DNA of 64,000 nucleotides from a virus. Under the pieces are notes generated by a model, which was not told the DNA's origin, did no database searches, and saw only the letters and a list, made by a program, of their open reading frames with translations. The translations under genes and the position numbers were made by a program. Of this stretch, positions 39,477-48,683 are shown one piece after another (the stretch's first letter is position 1; each line of letters begins with the position of its first letter). The stretch lies in IMG/VR virus record IMGVR_UViG_3300025652_000060, positions 1 to 64,000 of that record; one strand, given 5' to 3'.

Positions 39477-40237
39477 TTAAATTTTTAGCAAACAATCTAG
39501 TAGAGGGCGCAACTATTACTGCCTCATCTACTAATGCTCAATATCCCGCTGCTAATATAGCGGAGGATTTTAGAACTAAAGTTTGGCGATCAACTTCAAA
39601 CTCTGACAATGTAGTTTTTGATATGGGTTCAACCGAGCCAGTTGATTATCTTGCCATTGTAGATAATTGGCAATCGGGCTTTGGGGTTTCAACTATTACT
39701 ATCGAAGCAAACGCAACCGATTCATGGGGTGCGCCTGCTTATTCTACTACGCTTACCTTTGATGCTGTTAATGGGATAGGCTTAAAGTCAATCACTGAAC
39801 AATCTTATAGGTATTGGCGCTTTGTATTGACTTCCTCTCTGGGATATTGCGAGCTTGCTAATATTTTCATAGGGAAAGCCGTGGATATTTCAACTAATGG
39901 CATTGACTACAGTTGGGAGTATATGAATAAGGATCTTAAAAGAGTTTCGACTTCTAGGTATGGTCAAGAATTTATCGACGATATGGGACAGCGAAAAGAA
40001 TTAACAAATCTTTCAATGCAAGTTCTAAATACAACCGAGCTAGATCAATTCTTCGAGGTTTACGATAATCGCAAAACAACTAAACCGATGTTTGTCGATT
40101 TCGTAGATGAGAATAATATCATTTCAAATAATTCAGATAGATTTAGCGGTATGTATAAATTTAGTGACGAGCCTCAGCTCGTTAATAGATCCTCAGGGTT
40201 TTGGAACACTTCTTTTTCTTTAATGGAACAAAAATGA
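39473..40237 (+). CDS. Distal tail protein with discoidin-like N-terminus (unit B)
   Basis: 254 residues, the same as at 6216, with NAQYPAANIAEDFRTKVWRS, a VVFDMGSTEPVDYLAIVDNW strand pair and an EFIDDMGQRKELTNLSMQV segment. The ATG overlaps the tape-measure stop. Conservation is even over the length. Confidence 0.6.
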   Translation: MIKFLANNLVEGATITASSTNAQYPAANIAEDFRTKVWRSTSNSDNVVFDMGSTEPVDYLAIVDNWQSGFGVSTITIEANATDSWGAPAYSTTLTFDAVNGIGLKSITEQSYRYWRFVLTSSLGYCELANIFIGKAVDISTNGIDYSWEYMNKDLKRVSTSRYGQEFIDDMGQRKELTNLSMQVLNTTELDQFFEVYDNRKTTKPMFVDFVDENNIISNNSDRFSGMYKFSDEPQLVNRSSGFWNTSFSLMEQK

Positions 40238-40683
40238 CCAAGCTAGTGGTTGAAGAATTAAATACTACTCTTACTCAGACCTTTACTTTAAATAATGAAG
40301 GAAGGGCAACGCTCTCTGCGATTCATCCTTATGTTTATATGCACAATGCGCCTGCGGGGACATTTACTTTCACTTTGAAGTCTGGAGCCGATTCGTTAGC
40401 CTCAGCTTCTTTTGATAGTGCAGAAATTAAAGCGGATCTTTCAACCTCAAATAATTACGCCCACCTCTGGAAAGTTTTGGATTTCTTAACAGATCCTATT
40501 CAGTTGGGACAAGGGGAATATACCCTAGTGCTTTCCCATTCTGGTTATACTTATTCGGATGGCAGCTTTTTAGGATGGGTAAAAGAACATGAAAACGAAA
40601 CATATATAATTGACGGAGCGCCTACGAGTGATTTTGATAATCCACTGGCATTCAGATTTTATTCTTTAAAGGAAATAAGATAA
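40234..40683 (+). CDS. Small tail tip/fibre-associated beta protein (unit B)
   Basis: 149 residues starting MTKLVVEELNTTLTQTFTLN. The start at 40234 matches unit A (6980); an upstream ATG at 40201 would add 11 Phe-rich residues inside the previous gene. GTFTFTLKSG and GEYTLVLSHSGYTYSDG are conserved. Confidence 0.55.
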   Translation: MTKLVVEELNTTLTQTFTLNNEGRATLSAIHPYVYMHNAPAGTFTFTLKSGADSLASASFDSAEIKADLSTSNNYAHLWKVLDFLTDPIQLGQGEYTLVLSHSGYTYSDGSFLGWVKEHENETYIIDGAPTSDFDNPLAFRFYSLKEIR

Positions 40684-42176
40684 TGACAAGGTCTATAGAT
40701 TTCAACGATGGTTTTTCATCTAACTCTACTCCAACAACAGCCGCCTCTATTGCTAATTTTTTAGCGCCTTATGCTAACGATGCTGCTTATGAAGCTGCCA
40801 ATACCGTTGCCGATGGTTCAGCCTATTATGATTCAACTCTCCATATTCAAAAGATCTATGCAAATGGAACTTGGCGAACTACGGAGAGGGCGCTTGATAA
40901 TGCTACTGCAGCGGATCCAGTTGCGGGCGATGATTCCGATGATGGTTATGAGGTTTTATCTTTGTGGCTCAATACTTCTAGCGGTGCTTTCTTTCGATGC
41001 ACAGATGCAAGCGTGGGCGCAGCCGTATGGCAAGAAATCGCAGCCGATTCAGTTCTAGATTCTCATGTTGCAGCTACCGCAGTTCATGGAGTTGCCGAAG
41101 TTGTTGGAACTACTGACGCTCAAGTTCTTACTAATAAAACTTTCGATGATGAAATTACAATGAAGGAAATAGCTAGTCCATCGACGCCTGCGAGTGGCGA
41201 CATGGCTCTCTATTTTAAAACAGATAATAAACTTTATAGTAAAGACGATGCAGGCACAGAAACAGAAATAGGAATTGTAGCCGCAGGTAAAGCAGACCTT
41301 GCAAGATTTTACACTCAAGATTTTGTTGATGATGACTCGACCATTTTCACAGTAAGTGGAAAGGATGCCACTCCAGATAATGCAGGCACAGGCACCTCAG
41401 GAATGTCCCTTGCTAATGGAACTGACTCTGTTCAATTCCTATCAAGCACTACGGCTCAAAACTCTTTTAAAATGACTGACGAAATTGCAGTTGGCGATAG
41501 AATAAATGGGAGATATGTCACCATTACAATGGACTATAAGCATTTCAATGGAACCGATGGGCTTTTCAAATTTCTTTTACATGATTCAACTAACGATGCT
41601 GTTCTCGCAACGAGTGATGATATTTTTTATACAACAAGCGCAGCCGTTTCTCTCTATCGCAATTTTACTGCCTCTGTTTTAATCCCTAAGTCTTGCACGA
41701 ATATTCGATGGGGTATTCAGCAAGCGGGCACAACTAATCTTAAATCTTTAGAAGTAACTAACGTTCAAATGACCACCAAAGAGATTGACGTTTTTCAAAA
41801 CAATATCTTATCGGCAGACGTTTCATCGACAAGCGATATTGCAGACTTTTCTTTCACAGGAATAACAATAGGAAAGTATTATAATATCGGTGGGTTTTTA
41901 TACACTAGCGCAGCAACGGCTTTAAAAGTTCTTGCCTACTCAGCCGCCTCTGGTGGTGGTACTGAATACGGAGAGGTACTGGATGATAGCAACGGTAGTG
42001 GGACAACGGAGAATCAATCGACTGGTGTTAATTTAACCTTCCAAGCTGCTAGCACTACTTTATTTTTTAGATTAATTACACCATTCGGGGACTCATTGTT
42101 AGGCGATGGGACAAGGGGTGAAAGTAACATAACGCTAACCGAATTAAACAACATTAGAGAAACAGATAGGTTCTAA
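40683..42176 (+). CDS. Tail fibre-like protein (unit B)
   Basis: A 497-residue homologue of 7426. The first 205 residues are similar (YEVLSLWLNTSSGAFFRCTD, VVGTTDAQVLTNKTF). The following stretch diverges, and similarity returns in the last 150 residues (QNNILSADVSSTSDIADFSF). This pattern fits selection on a receptor-facing segment. Confidence 0.6.
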   Translation: MTRSIDFNDGFSSNSTPTTAASIANFLAPYANDAAYEAANTVADGSAYYDSTLHIQKIYANGTWRTTERALDNATAADPVAGDDSDDGYEVLSLWLNTSSGAFFRCTDASVGAAVWQEIAADSVLDSHVAATAVHGVAEVVGTTDAQVLTNKTFDDEITMKEIASPSTPASGDMALYFKTDNKLYSKDDAGTETEIGIVAAGKADLARFYTQDFVDDDSTIFTVSGKDATPDNAGTGTSGMSLANGTDSVQFLSSTTAQNSFKMTDEIAVGDRINGRYVTITMDYKHFNGTDGLFKFLLHDSTNDAVLATSDDIFYTTSAAVSLYRNFTASVLIPKSCTNIRWGIQQAGTTNLKSLEVTNVQMTTKEIDVFQNNILSADVSSTSDIADFSFTGITIGKYYNIGGFLYTSAATALKVLAYSAASGGGTEYGEVLDDSNGSGTTENQSTGVNLTFQAASTTLFFRLITPFGDSLLGDGTRGESNITLTELNNIRETDRF

Positions 42177-42177
42177 T

Positions 42178-42381
42178 ATGATGAAACTAATAGCAGGAGT
42201 AATTCTTTCAGTTATGACAAGCGGGCTACTTTGGGTTTACGCAAGTTCGATAGATTTTGGTAAAGCCATTGCGGTTCTAAAATCACAAGAGTTGAGCCAT
42301 AGGGATTTAATCAGGTCTGTTGATAAAAAAATTGATAAGCTAGACGATAAGATTGATAGACTTTTAGAAAGGAAAAAATAA
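42178..42381 (+). CDS. Small membrane protein with coiled-coil tail (unit B)
   Basis: 67 residues, with the same N-terminal membrane segment (GVILSVMTSGLLWVYAS) and charged helix (DKKIDKLDDKIDRLLERKK) as 8942. Conservation of both parts in both units, always between fibre and tip genes, argues for a role tied to these proteins. Confidence 0.55.
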   Translation: MMKLIAGVILSVMTSGLLWVYASSIDFGKAIAVLKSQELSHRDLIRSVDKKIDKLDDKIDRLLERKK

Positions 42382-42382
42382 A

Positions 42383-44926
42383 ATGGCATCAACTTACGAT
42401 GAGTTCGCAGCTAAAACCACAAGCGAAAAAGCTATCTTGTGCCACATAGAGCCTGCGGAGCGCCTGCTAATATGGACGCTCGATTCTGGAGCCATCTATA
42501 CCCGCTCTACGGACTTTTTTGTAATAGACGTTAAAGTAGGCACGGTAAGTCTTACCGAGGCTTCTAGCGCAGCTTTAAATGCGGGAGAGTGGTACTATAA
42601 TTTAGAAACTGGCGTTTGTTATATCAGAATGAGTGATGATTCTAATCCAAGCGGTAATAACGTGGTGGGTTATTATAGACAATTCTTTTCTAATATCCCT
42701 ATGAGTTTGCCGTATGATCTTGGATCTGGTGCCGAGGTTCCTTATTTGCCTTATGTTAAAAGTAATTCAGTTATGGCGAAAGCTTTGGATGAGGAACAAA
42801 CAGGCATTGCTCTAGAGTCGGTTACTAAAATCATTCTGGAAAATACTGACGGATTTTTCGATGATACCTATGATACTTTATTCTATGAAAATAAAAATAT
42901 GGCGCTGTACTCATGGTCGCCTTCGATTCCTATAACAGAAACCAGAACTTTATTCATTGGAACTATTCAGGACAAATCGTTTTCGCCTGTTCAGATCTCA
43001 TTCAATTGTAAAGATTTTGTTTTTAAATTAAGGGAAAAGTTAACTCTCCCATTATATTCATTAGGTGATGGGACAATTCCTGAATCAACTATCGGGACTC
43101 CCAAGCGCAGGATCTACGGAAAATGCGATGGGGTCGAATGCGTTCCGCTTGATAATGTTTTAGATGGTTATGATCTAACTGGAACTTTAATAGGTGGAAA
43201 TAATTCAGATCATGTTGAGGGCGTGGGGACTTTTTTCCTATCAGAATTATCACCGAACGATACTCTGACAATTGTTCTAGCTAAGGAAACTCTAAGCCTA
43301 TCTATTGAATCAATCGAAAGTAATACAGAGCTTACCTTAACTGAGGAAGTGGAGACTGATTTTCTTTTAAAGAGCGCAACAGTCAAGCCTAGAATTCCAT
43401 GGTCAGGAATGAATAGGCGTTGGTCAATCGCAGGGCACAAGCTGAGAGAACCGACAACAACTGTCGCAAGTGCAACACAGCCTAATAGAATGATTCTAAC
43501 GGATGGTTCAGATATTTTTGAGAATGATATTCTCTCAATAGACGGGACTAGCGTTAGCGTAAAAAGAATAGAGGGGAATAATTTAACTCTAAATCAAAAC
43601 CTAGCATCTACTCCAAGTGGAGGTGAGGCAGTAGTTAAAAACCCTGTATCTAGAGCCTTCCTAGGGACGGACGAGGGATTTATAACAAGCGAATGGACTC
43701 TAAGTAATACGACTGAGGCAATCATATCTTTCTCTGGGTTAGCTGAATTTAATCTAGCGCCTAAAAGAATTCTCCAAGGATCCAATACTTTTACTAATGG
43801 CTCCAGAACAGTCACGGCTAGTGGAGTTAATTTTACCGATTATTTAAAATCTAGGGACTTCATTCAGAGCGATGATATTACTCATACGAATTGGTACGAA
43901 ATTCTAGCAGTAGAAGAAACTGAGATAACTTTGAGGGATGCTTACACAGGGGGAACCACTACTGGTGGTACTTTTATGAAAAACCCAGTATTCCTAGATG
44001 ATGATTCCTTAATTACAGTGGATTGTATTGGATATGAAAACGGATCAAGCCAATGGGTAAAAACTGCAAGCGACTGTGTTCTCCATTTATTAGAAAATGA
44101 TTCCGTAATCACTAATATTAATTCTCAATCATTCACCGATGCGGATAATGATGCTCCCTATATTATGTCGATGCTAATTCCAGAAAGAGTGGGCGATGAT
44201 ATCCCGACTATAAAAGACGTAATTTCTGATATTAATCAAACTGTTTTTGGCTCCCTTGTTACCAATACGGAATTCGAGGCGGTCTACAATATTCTAACCG
44301 CAGAAAAACCTGAGGATCTAGAAGTTATTAAGCAACATGATATTATCGGAGAGCCTACTGTTAAAAGTAGAAACGAGATAGTAAGGAAAGTTAATTTAAA
44401 ATATCGCCCTTTCGTAGATCGCTTTACTGGAAAAAGTTCTTTCCAAACTTATGAATACACTAATGATTTTGTTGATGATTATATAGGCTCTAGACAAGAA
44501 AAAGATCTCACCGTTTTCCTTTATTCTGTATTGGATGCGGTTGTGATGGCTCAGAGAGTGGCGCTTTATAGATCTTTAAGTCAATCAATAGTAAGCGTAA
44601 AGGCTAAACTGAATCTATCGGATAAAAACTTGAATGATAAGCTCTCTATAAGTCTTGATAGGATTTACAAAAGATTCAGTGGAAGGGATAGAAAGAAAAT
44701 AGGGATTATTAATAAAATTACTACCGATGGGACTAATTCAACAGTAGAATTTAATGATCTTTCCAATATTTTCAATAGGGTAATGAGCATAGCGCCTGAC
44801 GCAGCCCTAGACTTTACATCGGCTCTAGATACTGAGAAGATTTTAAACGCCTATGTATGCGATGATTCTCTAGAGGTGCCAGATACTTCTAGCGATGCAG
44901 AACTAGGCTCTAACATTATAGGATAA
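42383..44926 (+). CDS. Large tail tip / baseplate hub protein (unit B)
   Basis: An 847-residue homologue of 9145, colinear throughout. ILCHIEPAERLLIWTLDSGA and KRRIYGKCDGVECVPLDN mark the N-terminal third, and RFSGRDRKKIGIINKI the C-terminal part. The middle (residues about 240-330 and 380-440) is more variable. Confidence 0.6.
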   Translation: MASTYDEFAAKTTSEKAILCHIEPAERLLIWTLDSGAIYTRSTDFFVIDVKVGTVSLTEASSAALNAGEWYYNLETGVCYIRMSDDSNPSGNNVVGYYRQFFSNIPMSLPYDLGSGAEVPYLPYVKSNSVMAKALDEEQTGIALESVTKIILENTDGFFDDTYDTLFYENKNMALYSWSPSIPITETRTLFIGTIQDKSFSPVQISFNCKDFVFKLREKLTLPLYSLGDGTIPESTIGTPKRRIYGKCDGVECVPLDNVLDGYDLTGTLIGGNNSDHVEGVGTFFLSELSPNDTLTIVLAKETLSLSIESIESNTELTLTEEVETDFLLKSATVKPRIPWSGMNRRWSIAGHKLREPTTTVASATQPNRMILTDGSDIFENDILSIDGTSVSVKRIEGNNLTLNQNLASTPSGGEAVVKNPVSRAFLGTDEGFITSEWTLSNTTEAIISFSGLAEFNLAPKRILQGSNTFTNGSRTVTASGVNFTDYLKSRDFIQSDDITHTNWYEILAVEETEITLRDAYTGGTTTGGTFMKNPVFLDDDSLITVDCIGYENGSSQWVKTASDCVLHLLENDSVITNINSQSFTDADNDAPYIMSMLIPERVGDDIPTIKDVISDINQTVFGSLVTNTEFEAVYNILTAEKPEDLEVIKQHDIIGEPTVKSRNEIVRKVNLKYRPFVDRFTGKSSFQTYEYTNDFVDDYIGSRQEKDLTVFLYSVLDAVVMAQRVALYRSLSQSIVSVKAKLNLSDKNLNDKLSISLDRIYKRFSGRDRKKIGIINKITTDGTNSTVEFNDLSNIFNRVMSIAPDAALDFTSALDTEKILNAYVCDDSLEVPDTSSDAELGSNIIG

Positions 44927-44928
44927 TT

Positions 44929-45453
44929 ATGGCTTTTTCTAGTGTTTCAGCAACTTTATACGCAGTAGGCAAGGCGGTCACTAATGGCTTATTTTCTACG
45001 TTAAAAACTAATCAAGATGATTTAAATACTCGGCTTGCATCCGTTGAGGCGGTGGCATCTAAAAGAATTTTCTGGAGTGAAAATTTATTGGCAGCAAGTA
45101 GCTTTACGGCTGCGACTAGCGTTGCAATTATTAGAGTTGATGCCGCTATAGATATTACTCAGGCGCTAATAAGTATCTATGATGATACAACAGCCATCAC
45201 CTCAGGAACTCTAGAAATTGATATTGTTAAATCAACTTTAGGCGGTCCAGATTTTACTTCAAGTGTTTCAATTTTTACAACAAAACCAAGTATAAATTTT
45301 TCTACGGCTTCCGATTATGACGAGAGTTCTAATCAAGTTTTAAATGCGACCAATGCTTCCTTATCGGAGGGTGACTATATTCGCCTAGACGTTACGAGCA
45401 AACCCGCAGCCCTAGGAAAATTCTTTATATACTGTATCGGAGAGGCTTCATAA
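44929..45453 (+). CDS. Virion-associated tail protein (unit B)
   Basis: A 174-residue homologue of 11691: helical start (LKTNQDDLNTRLASVEA), then a beta head with ISIYDDTTAITSGTLEIDIV. The stop overlaps the next ATG by one base. Confidence 0.5.
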   Translation: MAFSSVSATLYAVGKAVTNGLFSTLKTNQDDLNTRLASVEAVASKRIFWSENLLAASSFTAATSVAIIRVDAAIDITQALISIYDDTTAITSGTLEIDIVKSTLGGPDFTSSVSIFTTKPSINFSTASDYDESSNQVLNATNASLSEGDYIRLDVTSKPAALGKFFIYCIGEAS

Positions 45454-45968
45454 TGTTACAAATTCCTTTTAATAATAATCCTGTATCAATTACTCATAGA
45501 TCATCTAGCTATACTATCCCTGCGGGAAATTATGCGAAAGTTACGGTCACTAATCTTAGTGCGGATTTTGAAATTGATTCTGTTGCGGTAGTTAAGGCAA
45601 CGGCTCATACTTCCAATGCTCTAGATACTTCCACTACTGGTGATAAATATATAAACCCAGGTCCATGGGCGATGATTGGAGTGATGTATCAATCTGGAAC
45701 GGCTACTGTAAATATTACGCCAACAGGTTCAACAATTCCTCAGCCTCATTTATACTTAGGGACTTCACAAGCTATTTCAACCGCCACGCAAATTGCTGTA
45801 ACTTTACAACCCGGTGATGCTGCTAACGTAACATCGGCGGCTGCAGGCTCATTATACATGAGACTTAGTGCGATCAATCCAATATATCAAACAGAGTTTT
45901 GGGTTCCTGCGGGAACGGATCTTGATGGTAATGGTTATCAGGTGGCTCTTTATAATATAATTCAATAG
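45453..45968 (+). CDS. Small beta-sandwich tail protein (unit B)
   Basis: 171 residues, very close to 12225 over the full length (NYAKVTVTNLSADFEIDSVA, DKYINPGPWAMIGVMYQSGT). Protein identity is high although silent positions differ, so the protein is under strong constraint. Confidence 0.5.
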   Translation: MLQIPFNNNPVSITHRSSSYTIPAGNYAKVTVTNLSADFEIDSVAVVKATAHTSNALDTSTTGDKYINPGPWAMIGVMYQSGTATVNITPTGSTIPQPHLYLGTSQAISTATQIAVTLQPGDAANVTSAAAGSLYMRLSAINPIYQTEFWVPAGTDLDGNGYQVALYNIIQ

Positions 45969-46004
45969 AAAAAGGCATAGGGCTTTTTTAAATAAGGGAT
46001 AAAT

Positions 46005-46193
46005 ATGGAAATTTTTAAGTGGCTTACTGCCAATTATCAAGACGTTTTATTATCAGTCGCAGCCGTTGTTGCAGCCGCAGAAATTGTTGTTAGAATTACT
46101 CCAACTAAAAAAGATGACTCAGCCGTTGAAAGAGTTGGTGCAATCGTTAGAAAACTAATGGATTTTTTCAAAGTTCCAAACGTAAAGAAATAA
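46005..46193 (+). CDS. Holin candidate (unit B)
   Basis: 62 residues, matching 12777 (FKWLTANYQDVLLSVAAVVA start). One membrane helix, then a charged tail with FFKVPNVKK. The space before it (45969-46004) has an AAAAAG / CTTTTT hairpin that could act as a weak terminator. Confidence 0.5.
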   Translation: MEIFKWLTANYQDVLLSVAAVVAAAEIVVRITPTKKDDSAVERVGAIVRKLMDFFKVPNVKK

Positions 46194-46285
46194 TGATTTC
46201 TGAGAATGGAAAACTATTAATAGCAGCCTTGTGGATAATCGCAGGGCTTTCTATTTTTCTTCTAAGGGGTTTTTATGTTTGGTAA
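46193..46285 (+). CDS. 30-residue membrane micropeptide (unit B)
   Basis: Starts in the TAATG overlap with the holin candidate, as in unit A. It encodes KLLIAALWIIAGLSIFLL and ends YVW. Sequence is unlike the unit A peptide but length, overlap and hydrophobicity agree. It overlaps the next gene by 11 bp. Confidence 0.5.
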   Translation: MISENGKLLIAALWIIAGLSIFLLRGFYVW

Positions 46286-46463
46286 TATTCGAGCGGTTTT
46301 AGAAATTATAAAATTGCTCTGGGAAACCTTTCAATGGCTCAGTGGAAAGATTGACGATATTACTTATCATGGAAAAAAGAATGCTAGGCGAAAGCTTATA
46401 AAAGCTATTGGTGAAAAGGATGAGCAAGCGGAACTAGATGCTCTAGAGGAATTAGGAAAGTGA
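46275..46463 (+). CDS. Small amphipathic protein in the lysis-like cluster (unit B)
   Basis: 62 residues, nearly identical to 13045 (differences such as SGKID for SGKVD and HGKKN for HSKKN). It is among the most conserved proteins in the window, unusual for a lysis accessory protein. Overlaps the lipoprotein GTG by 4 bp. Confidence 0.55.
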   Translation: MFGNIRAVLEIIKLLWETFQWLSGKIDDITYHGKKNARRKLIKAIGEKDEQAELDALEELGK

Positions 46464-46723
46464 AGCTATTGAAATTGCTTGTTTTATTATTCGTTCTCGT
46501 TGCTTGCTCTAGTGCGGCTCCTAAGCGGGATTTTTCAGTTATCCTATATAAGACAGATGCCGAATGCGTAAAATGGAAACTAGAGGGGCAAGTTTTTGAG
46601 CTATGCAAGCGTGATGAGGGTTTCCCGCAGAAACTAATCGGAATATCCGCAACTGATTATGCGAAAGAGCGGGATTTTCAAGATCTGTTAATTAATAGAT
46701 GCAAGAAATGGAAAAAGAAGTAA
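46460..46723 (+). CDS. Outer-membrane-type lipoprotein (unit B)
   Basis: 87 residues with a GTG start. The lipobox reads LVAC (Cys 16), and the mature Cys pattern AECVKW, FELCKR and NRCKKWKKK matches unit A (13230). Three conserved cysteines in a lipoprotein imply disulphide bonding in the periplasm. Confidence 0.6.
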   Translation: MKLLKLLVLLFVLVACSSAAPKRDFSVILYKTDAECVKWKLEGQVFELCKRDEGFPQKLIGISATDYAKERDFQDLLINRCKKWKKK

Positions 46724-46760
46724 TGAATTTAAGGGATAAAAAAGACTGAATAATCATTAC

Positions 46761-46801
46761 AAAAAAAGAGAGAGAGGCAACATGCAAACCTCTCCCTCTC
46801 G
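46761..46801 (-). terminator. Terminator for the leftward recombination operon
   Basis: Read leftward: GAGAGGGAGAGG, a loop, CCTCTCTCTC, then seven T. It lies 20 bp past the end of the leftward annealing-protein gene. On the plus strand it also follows the lipoprotein gene, so it may act in both directions, but the T-run favours the minus strand. Confidence 0.75.
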
Positions 46802-46820
46802 GCAAGAAAAGGGTAAATGA

Positions 46821-47405
46821 CTACCCTATAATTTCATTAAAAGATTTTAATACTTTCGCTAAATTCGCTGCGCTCATACTGGCAAGATCGTTAGGGTTTT
46901 TGCATCCCGCTTCTTTTAAAGCGTGAATTAACTCATCCTTAACCTCACCGTCAGGCGCATCGCCTACAATAGATCTAATCTCATTCCTAGCTTCACCTAG
47001 AGAATCATCTTCCTCTGGTAGATCCTCTCCCGCATAGATATATAATCCAAGCCCATGCCGAGCAATCGCTTTAGTTAAAGCCCTTTGAATAGAATTATTA
47101 ACATCGGTTGAATTAATTTTAGCAATCTGGATTGATTGATTCTTAAAGTCCATAATCGGTAAATATTCAATATGCTCTAATTCCTCTATAGTTACTCCGA
47201 CCTTTACCCATGCGGTTCTGCCATCGTCCCAATAAATTCGCCCATTATCTTGTTCATAAACAATTGAGGTCGCTAATGGGTATTTCTTTTTAAGCTCACT
47301 CCAAGCCCATGCCCATGATAAATAAGAAAGTTTTCCTTTCTTTTTAATTCGCTCTCCAACATCAATAGAATTTAAGGCAGCGAATACCTTAGTTGGCGCT
47401 ACCAT
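46821..47405 (-). CDS. DUF1071/SSAP-type single-strand annealing protein
   Basis: A 194-residue protein with the typical start pattern of this group: [20 protein letters not shown] followed by [16 protein letters not shown], and a mid region [20 protein letters not shown]. This family includes phage annealing recombinases. It replaces the ERF protein of unit A at the same locus and strand, next to SSB, overlapping it by 7 bp. Confidence 0.85.
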   Translation of the reverse strand: MVAPTKVFAALNSIDVGERIKKKGKLSYLSWAWAWSELKKKYPLATSIVYEQDNGRIYWDDGRTAWVKVGVTIEELEHIEYLPIMDFKNQSIQIAKINSTDVNNSIQRALTKAIARHGLGLYIYAGEDLPEEDDSLGEARNEIRSIVGDAPDGEVKDELIHALKEAGCKNPNDLASMSAANLAKVLKSFNEIIG

Positions 47406-47791
47406 TGAGGTGCATCCGCTACTGGTTCAGATTTTTGCGCTTGGTGCTTTTGATCTTGATGATCGTTAGAATCTAAAAATTGAACATTGTTGGCATTAAT
47501 CTCGGTGGTGTATTGCTTAACACCTTCTTTGTTTTCCCATGATCTAGTCTGCAGTTTCCCTTCAACATAAGCTTGCTTTCCTTTGCCTAAATATTCTGCA
47601 CATATCTCCGCAAGTTTTCCCCAGACTACAATTCTGTGCCATTCAGTTCGCTCACGCATTTCCCCAGATTTGTCTTTAAATTTCTCACTTGTTGCCATTG
47701 AAAAATTACAAACCTTTGTCTCTCCAAGATCTTTAAGCTCAGGGTCACCGCCTAGTCTTCCTACTACAATTACTTTGTTAACTCCGCTCAT
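47399..47791 (-). CDS. ssb: Single-stranded DNA-binding protein (unit B)
   Basis: A 130-residue [43 protein letters not shown] and [20 protein letters not shown], close to bacterial SSB. The C-terminus ends VADAPQW rather than the acidic DxPF tip, so the usual partner-binding tail is altered. It is quite different from the unit A SSB and may have come with the annealing protein. Confidence 0.9.
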   Translation of the reverse strand: MSGVNKVIVVGRLGGDPELKDLGETKVCNFSMATSEKFKDKSGEMRERTEWHRIVVWGKLAEICAEYLGKGKQAYVEGKLQTRSWENKEGVKQYTTEINANNVQFLDSNDHQDQKHQAQKSEPVADAPQW

Positions 47792-47896
47792 TCTAATCCT
47801 TCCTTTTTTATCGGGTTTTTAGCCCATCGTTTTCCTATCTCACGTTCTATAACAGATAGGATTTTAAAATCTATAGACAAGAACCTATAATTCTAC

Positions 47897-47906
47897 CTAG
47901 TATAAT
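47897..47906 (+). promoter_or_regulatory. CTAGTATAAT box upstream of the amidase
   Basis: A decamer with a perfect TATAAT, about 14 bp before a small ORF and 95 bp before the amidase. The same decamer occurs twice at 49687 and 49727. No good -35 at standard spacing is visible, which hints at an activator- or phage-factor-dependent promoter. Confidence 0.55.
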
Positions 47907-47919
47907 GCAAGGGGGAATC

Positions 47920-48042
47920 ATGCAGAAAAATAGCTTAATAGATATTATAATCTGCGCAGCTTTGTCCTTACTACTAACTTATTTATTATCGGAGGTTTTT
48001 GATGTTCAACTGCTTAAAGAGGGATTACAGGCAGCCTACTAG
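47920..48042 (+). CDS. 40-residue membrane peptide overlapping the amidase start
   Basis: An ATG with strong SD AAGGGGG, followed by a hydrophobic segment (LIDIIICAALSLLLTYLL) and a short soluble tail. It overlaps the amidase by 41 bp in another frame. A membrane peptide coupled to an endolysin gene fits a holin or timing factor. Small size keeps confidence low. Confidence 0.45.
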   Translation: MQKNSLIDIIICAALSLLLTYLLSEVFDVQLLKEGLQAAY

Positions 48043-48580
48043 GGAATACGGTTCCCATGGCGAGGGCGAAAGCTTTCAGCCAATATGGGGGTATATAATT
48101 CCTCATATTGATGAGGCTCAGGGCGCAGAAACCAAAAAAGGATTATCTGAGTATTCTTATGGCGGGATGATCGCCAATTATAATAACAATTTTATTGCAT
48201 GGGATGATCGTGATGATGGTGGCGTAAAATCTGCAACTAAAAGATTGGTGGCTCACGGAATTAATGCAACTTTTGAAGATCACAAAAACGCATACAATCA
48301 CAAGGTAGGCGGTGCTGAGATCCTTATAATAAAAGGTGATGAGCTTTCTAAATTTCATGCCGAAAGAATCTTAGAAGCATTCGCTTTAAAATTCCCTGAT
48401 AGAAATATTAGAGGCGTTAAAGAAATGCGAAAAGGTGGGAGAGGATATAATAATCTTTTGCTTGCTAAAAAAGGTGGTGCAGACGTTGCCTTGCTTGGTG
48501 AATTATTCTTTATAGATAATCCAAATGATTTTATAGATCCTAAAGTATATGCTGAATTTATTCGAGACGTTTTGTCTTAG
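48002..48580 (+). CDS. N-acetylmuramoyl-L-alanine amidase (unit B)
   Basis: A 192-residue Amidase_3-like endolysin. Start ATG 48002 (SD GGAGG) aligns with MFKCMKREY of unit A; a TTG one codon upstream is not needed. It has a first-histidine segment (YIIPHIDEAQG), ATFEDHKNAYNHKVGGAEI in place of the usual SxHxN, and ALLGELFFIDNPNDF with the catalytic glutamate. The N-terminal 45 residues differ from unit A. Confidence 0.7.
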   Translation: MFNCLKRDYRQPTREYGSHGEGESFQPIWGYIIPHIDEAQGAETKKGLSEYSYGGMIANYNNNFIAWDDRDDGGVKSATKRLVAHGINATFEDHKNAYNHKVGGAEILIIKGDELSKFHAERILEAFALKFPDRNIRGVKEMRKGGRGYNNLLLAKKGGADVALLGELFFIDNPNDFIDPKVYAEFIRDVLS

Positions 48581-48593
48581 CCTGCTTTTAATT

Positions 48594-48625
48594 TAGGCAT
48601 CTGGTTTGAATAAACCCCTTGCCTA
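48594..48625 (+). other. Nested hairpin after the amidase gene
   Basis: TAGGCA (48594-48599) pairs with TGCCTA (48620-48625), and inside it GGTTT pairs with AAACC. No T-run follows directly. It occupies the 103-bp space before the phosphoesterase gene, whose ATG lacks a clear SD. Confidence 0.45.
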
Positions 48626-48683
48626 TCTCTGACCGTTTTTCTCAGGATCTTGCTTTTTAAAGTCTATAGTCTAAGCTTTTTAA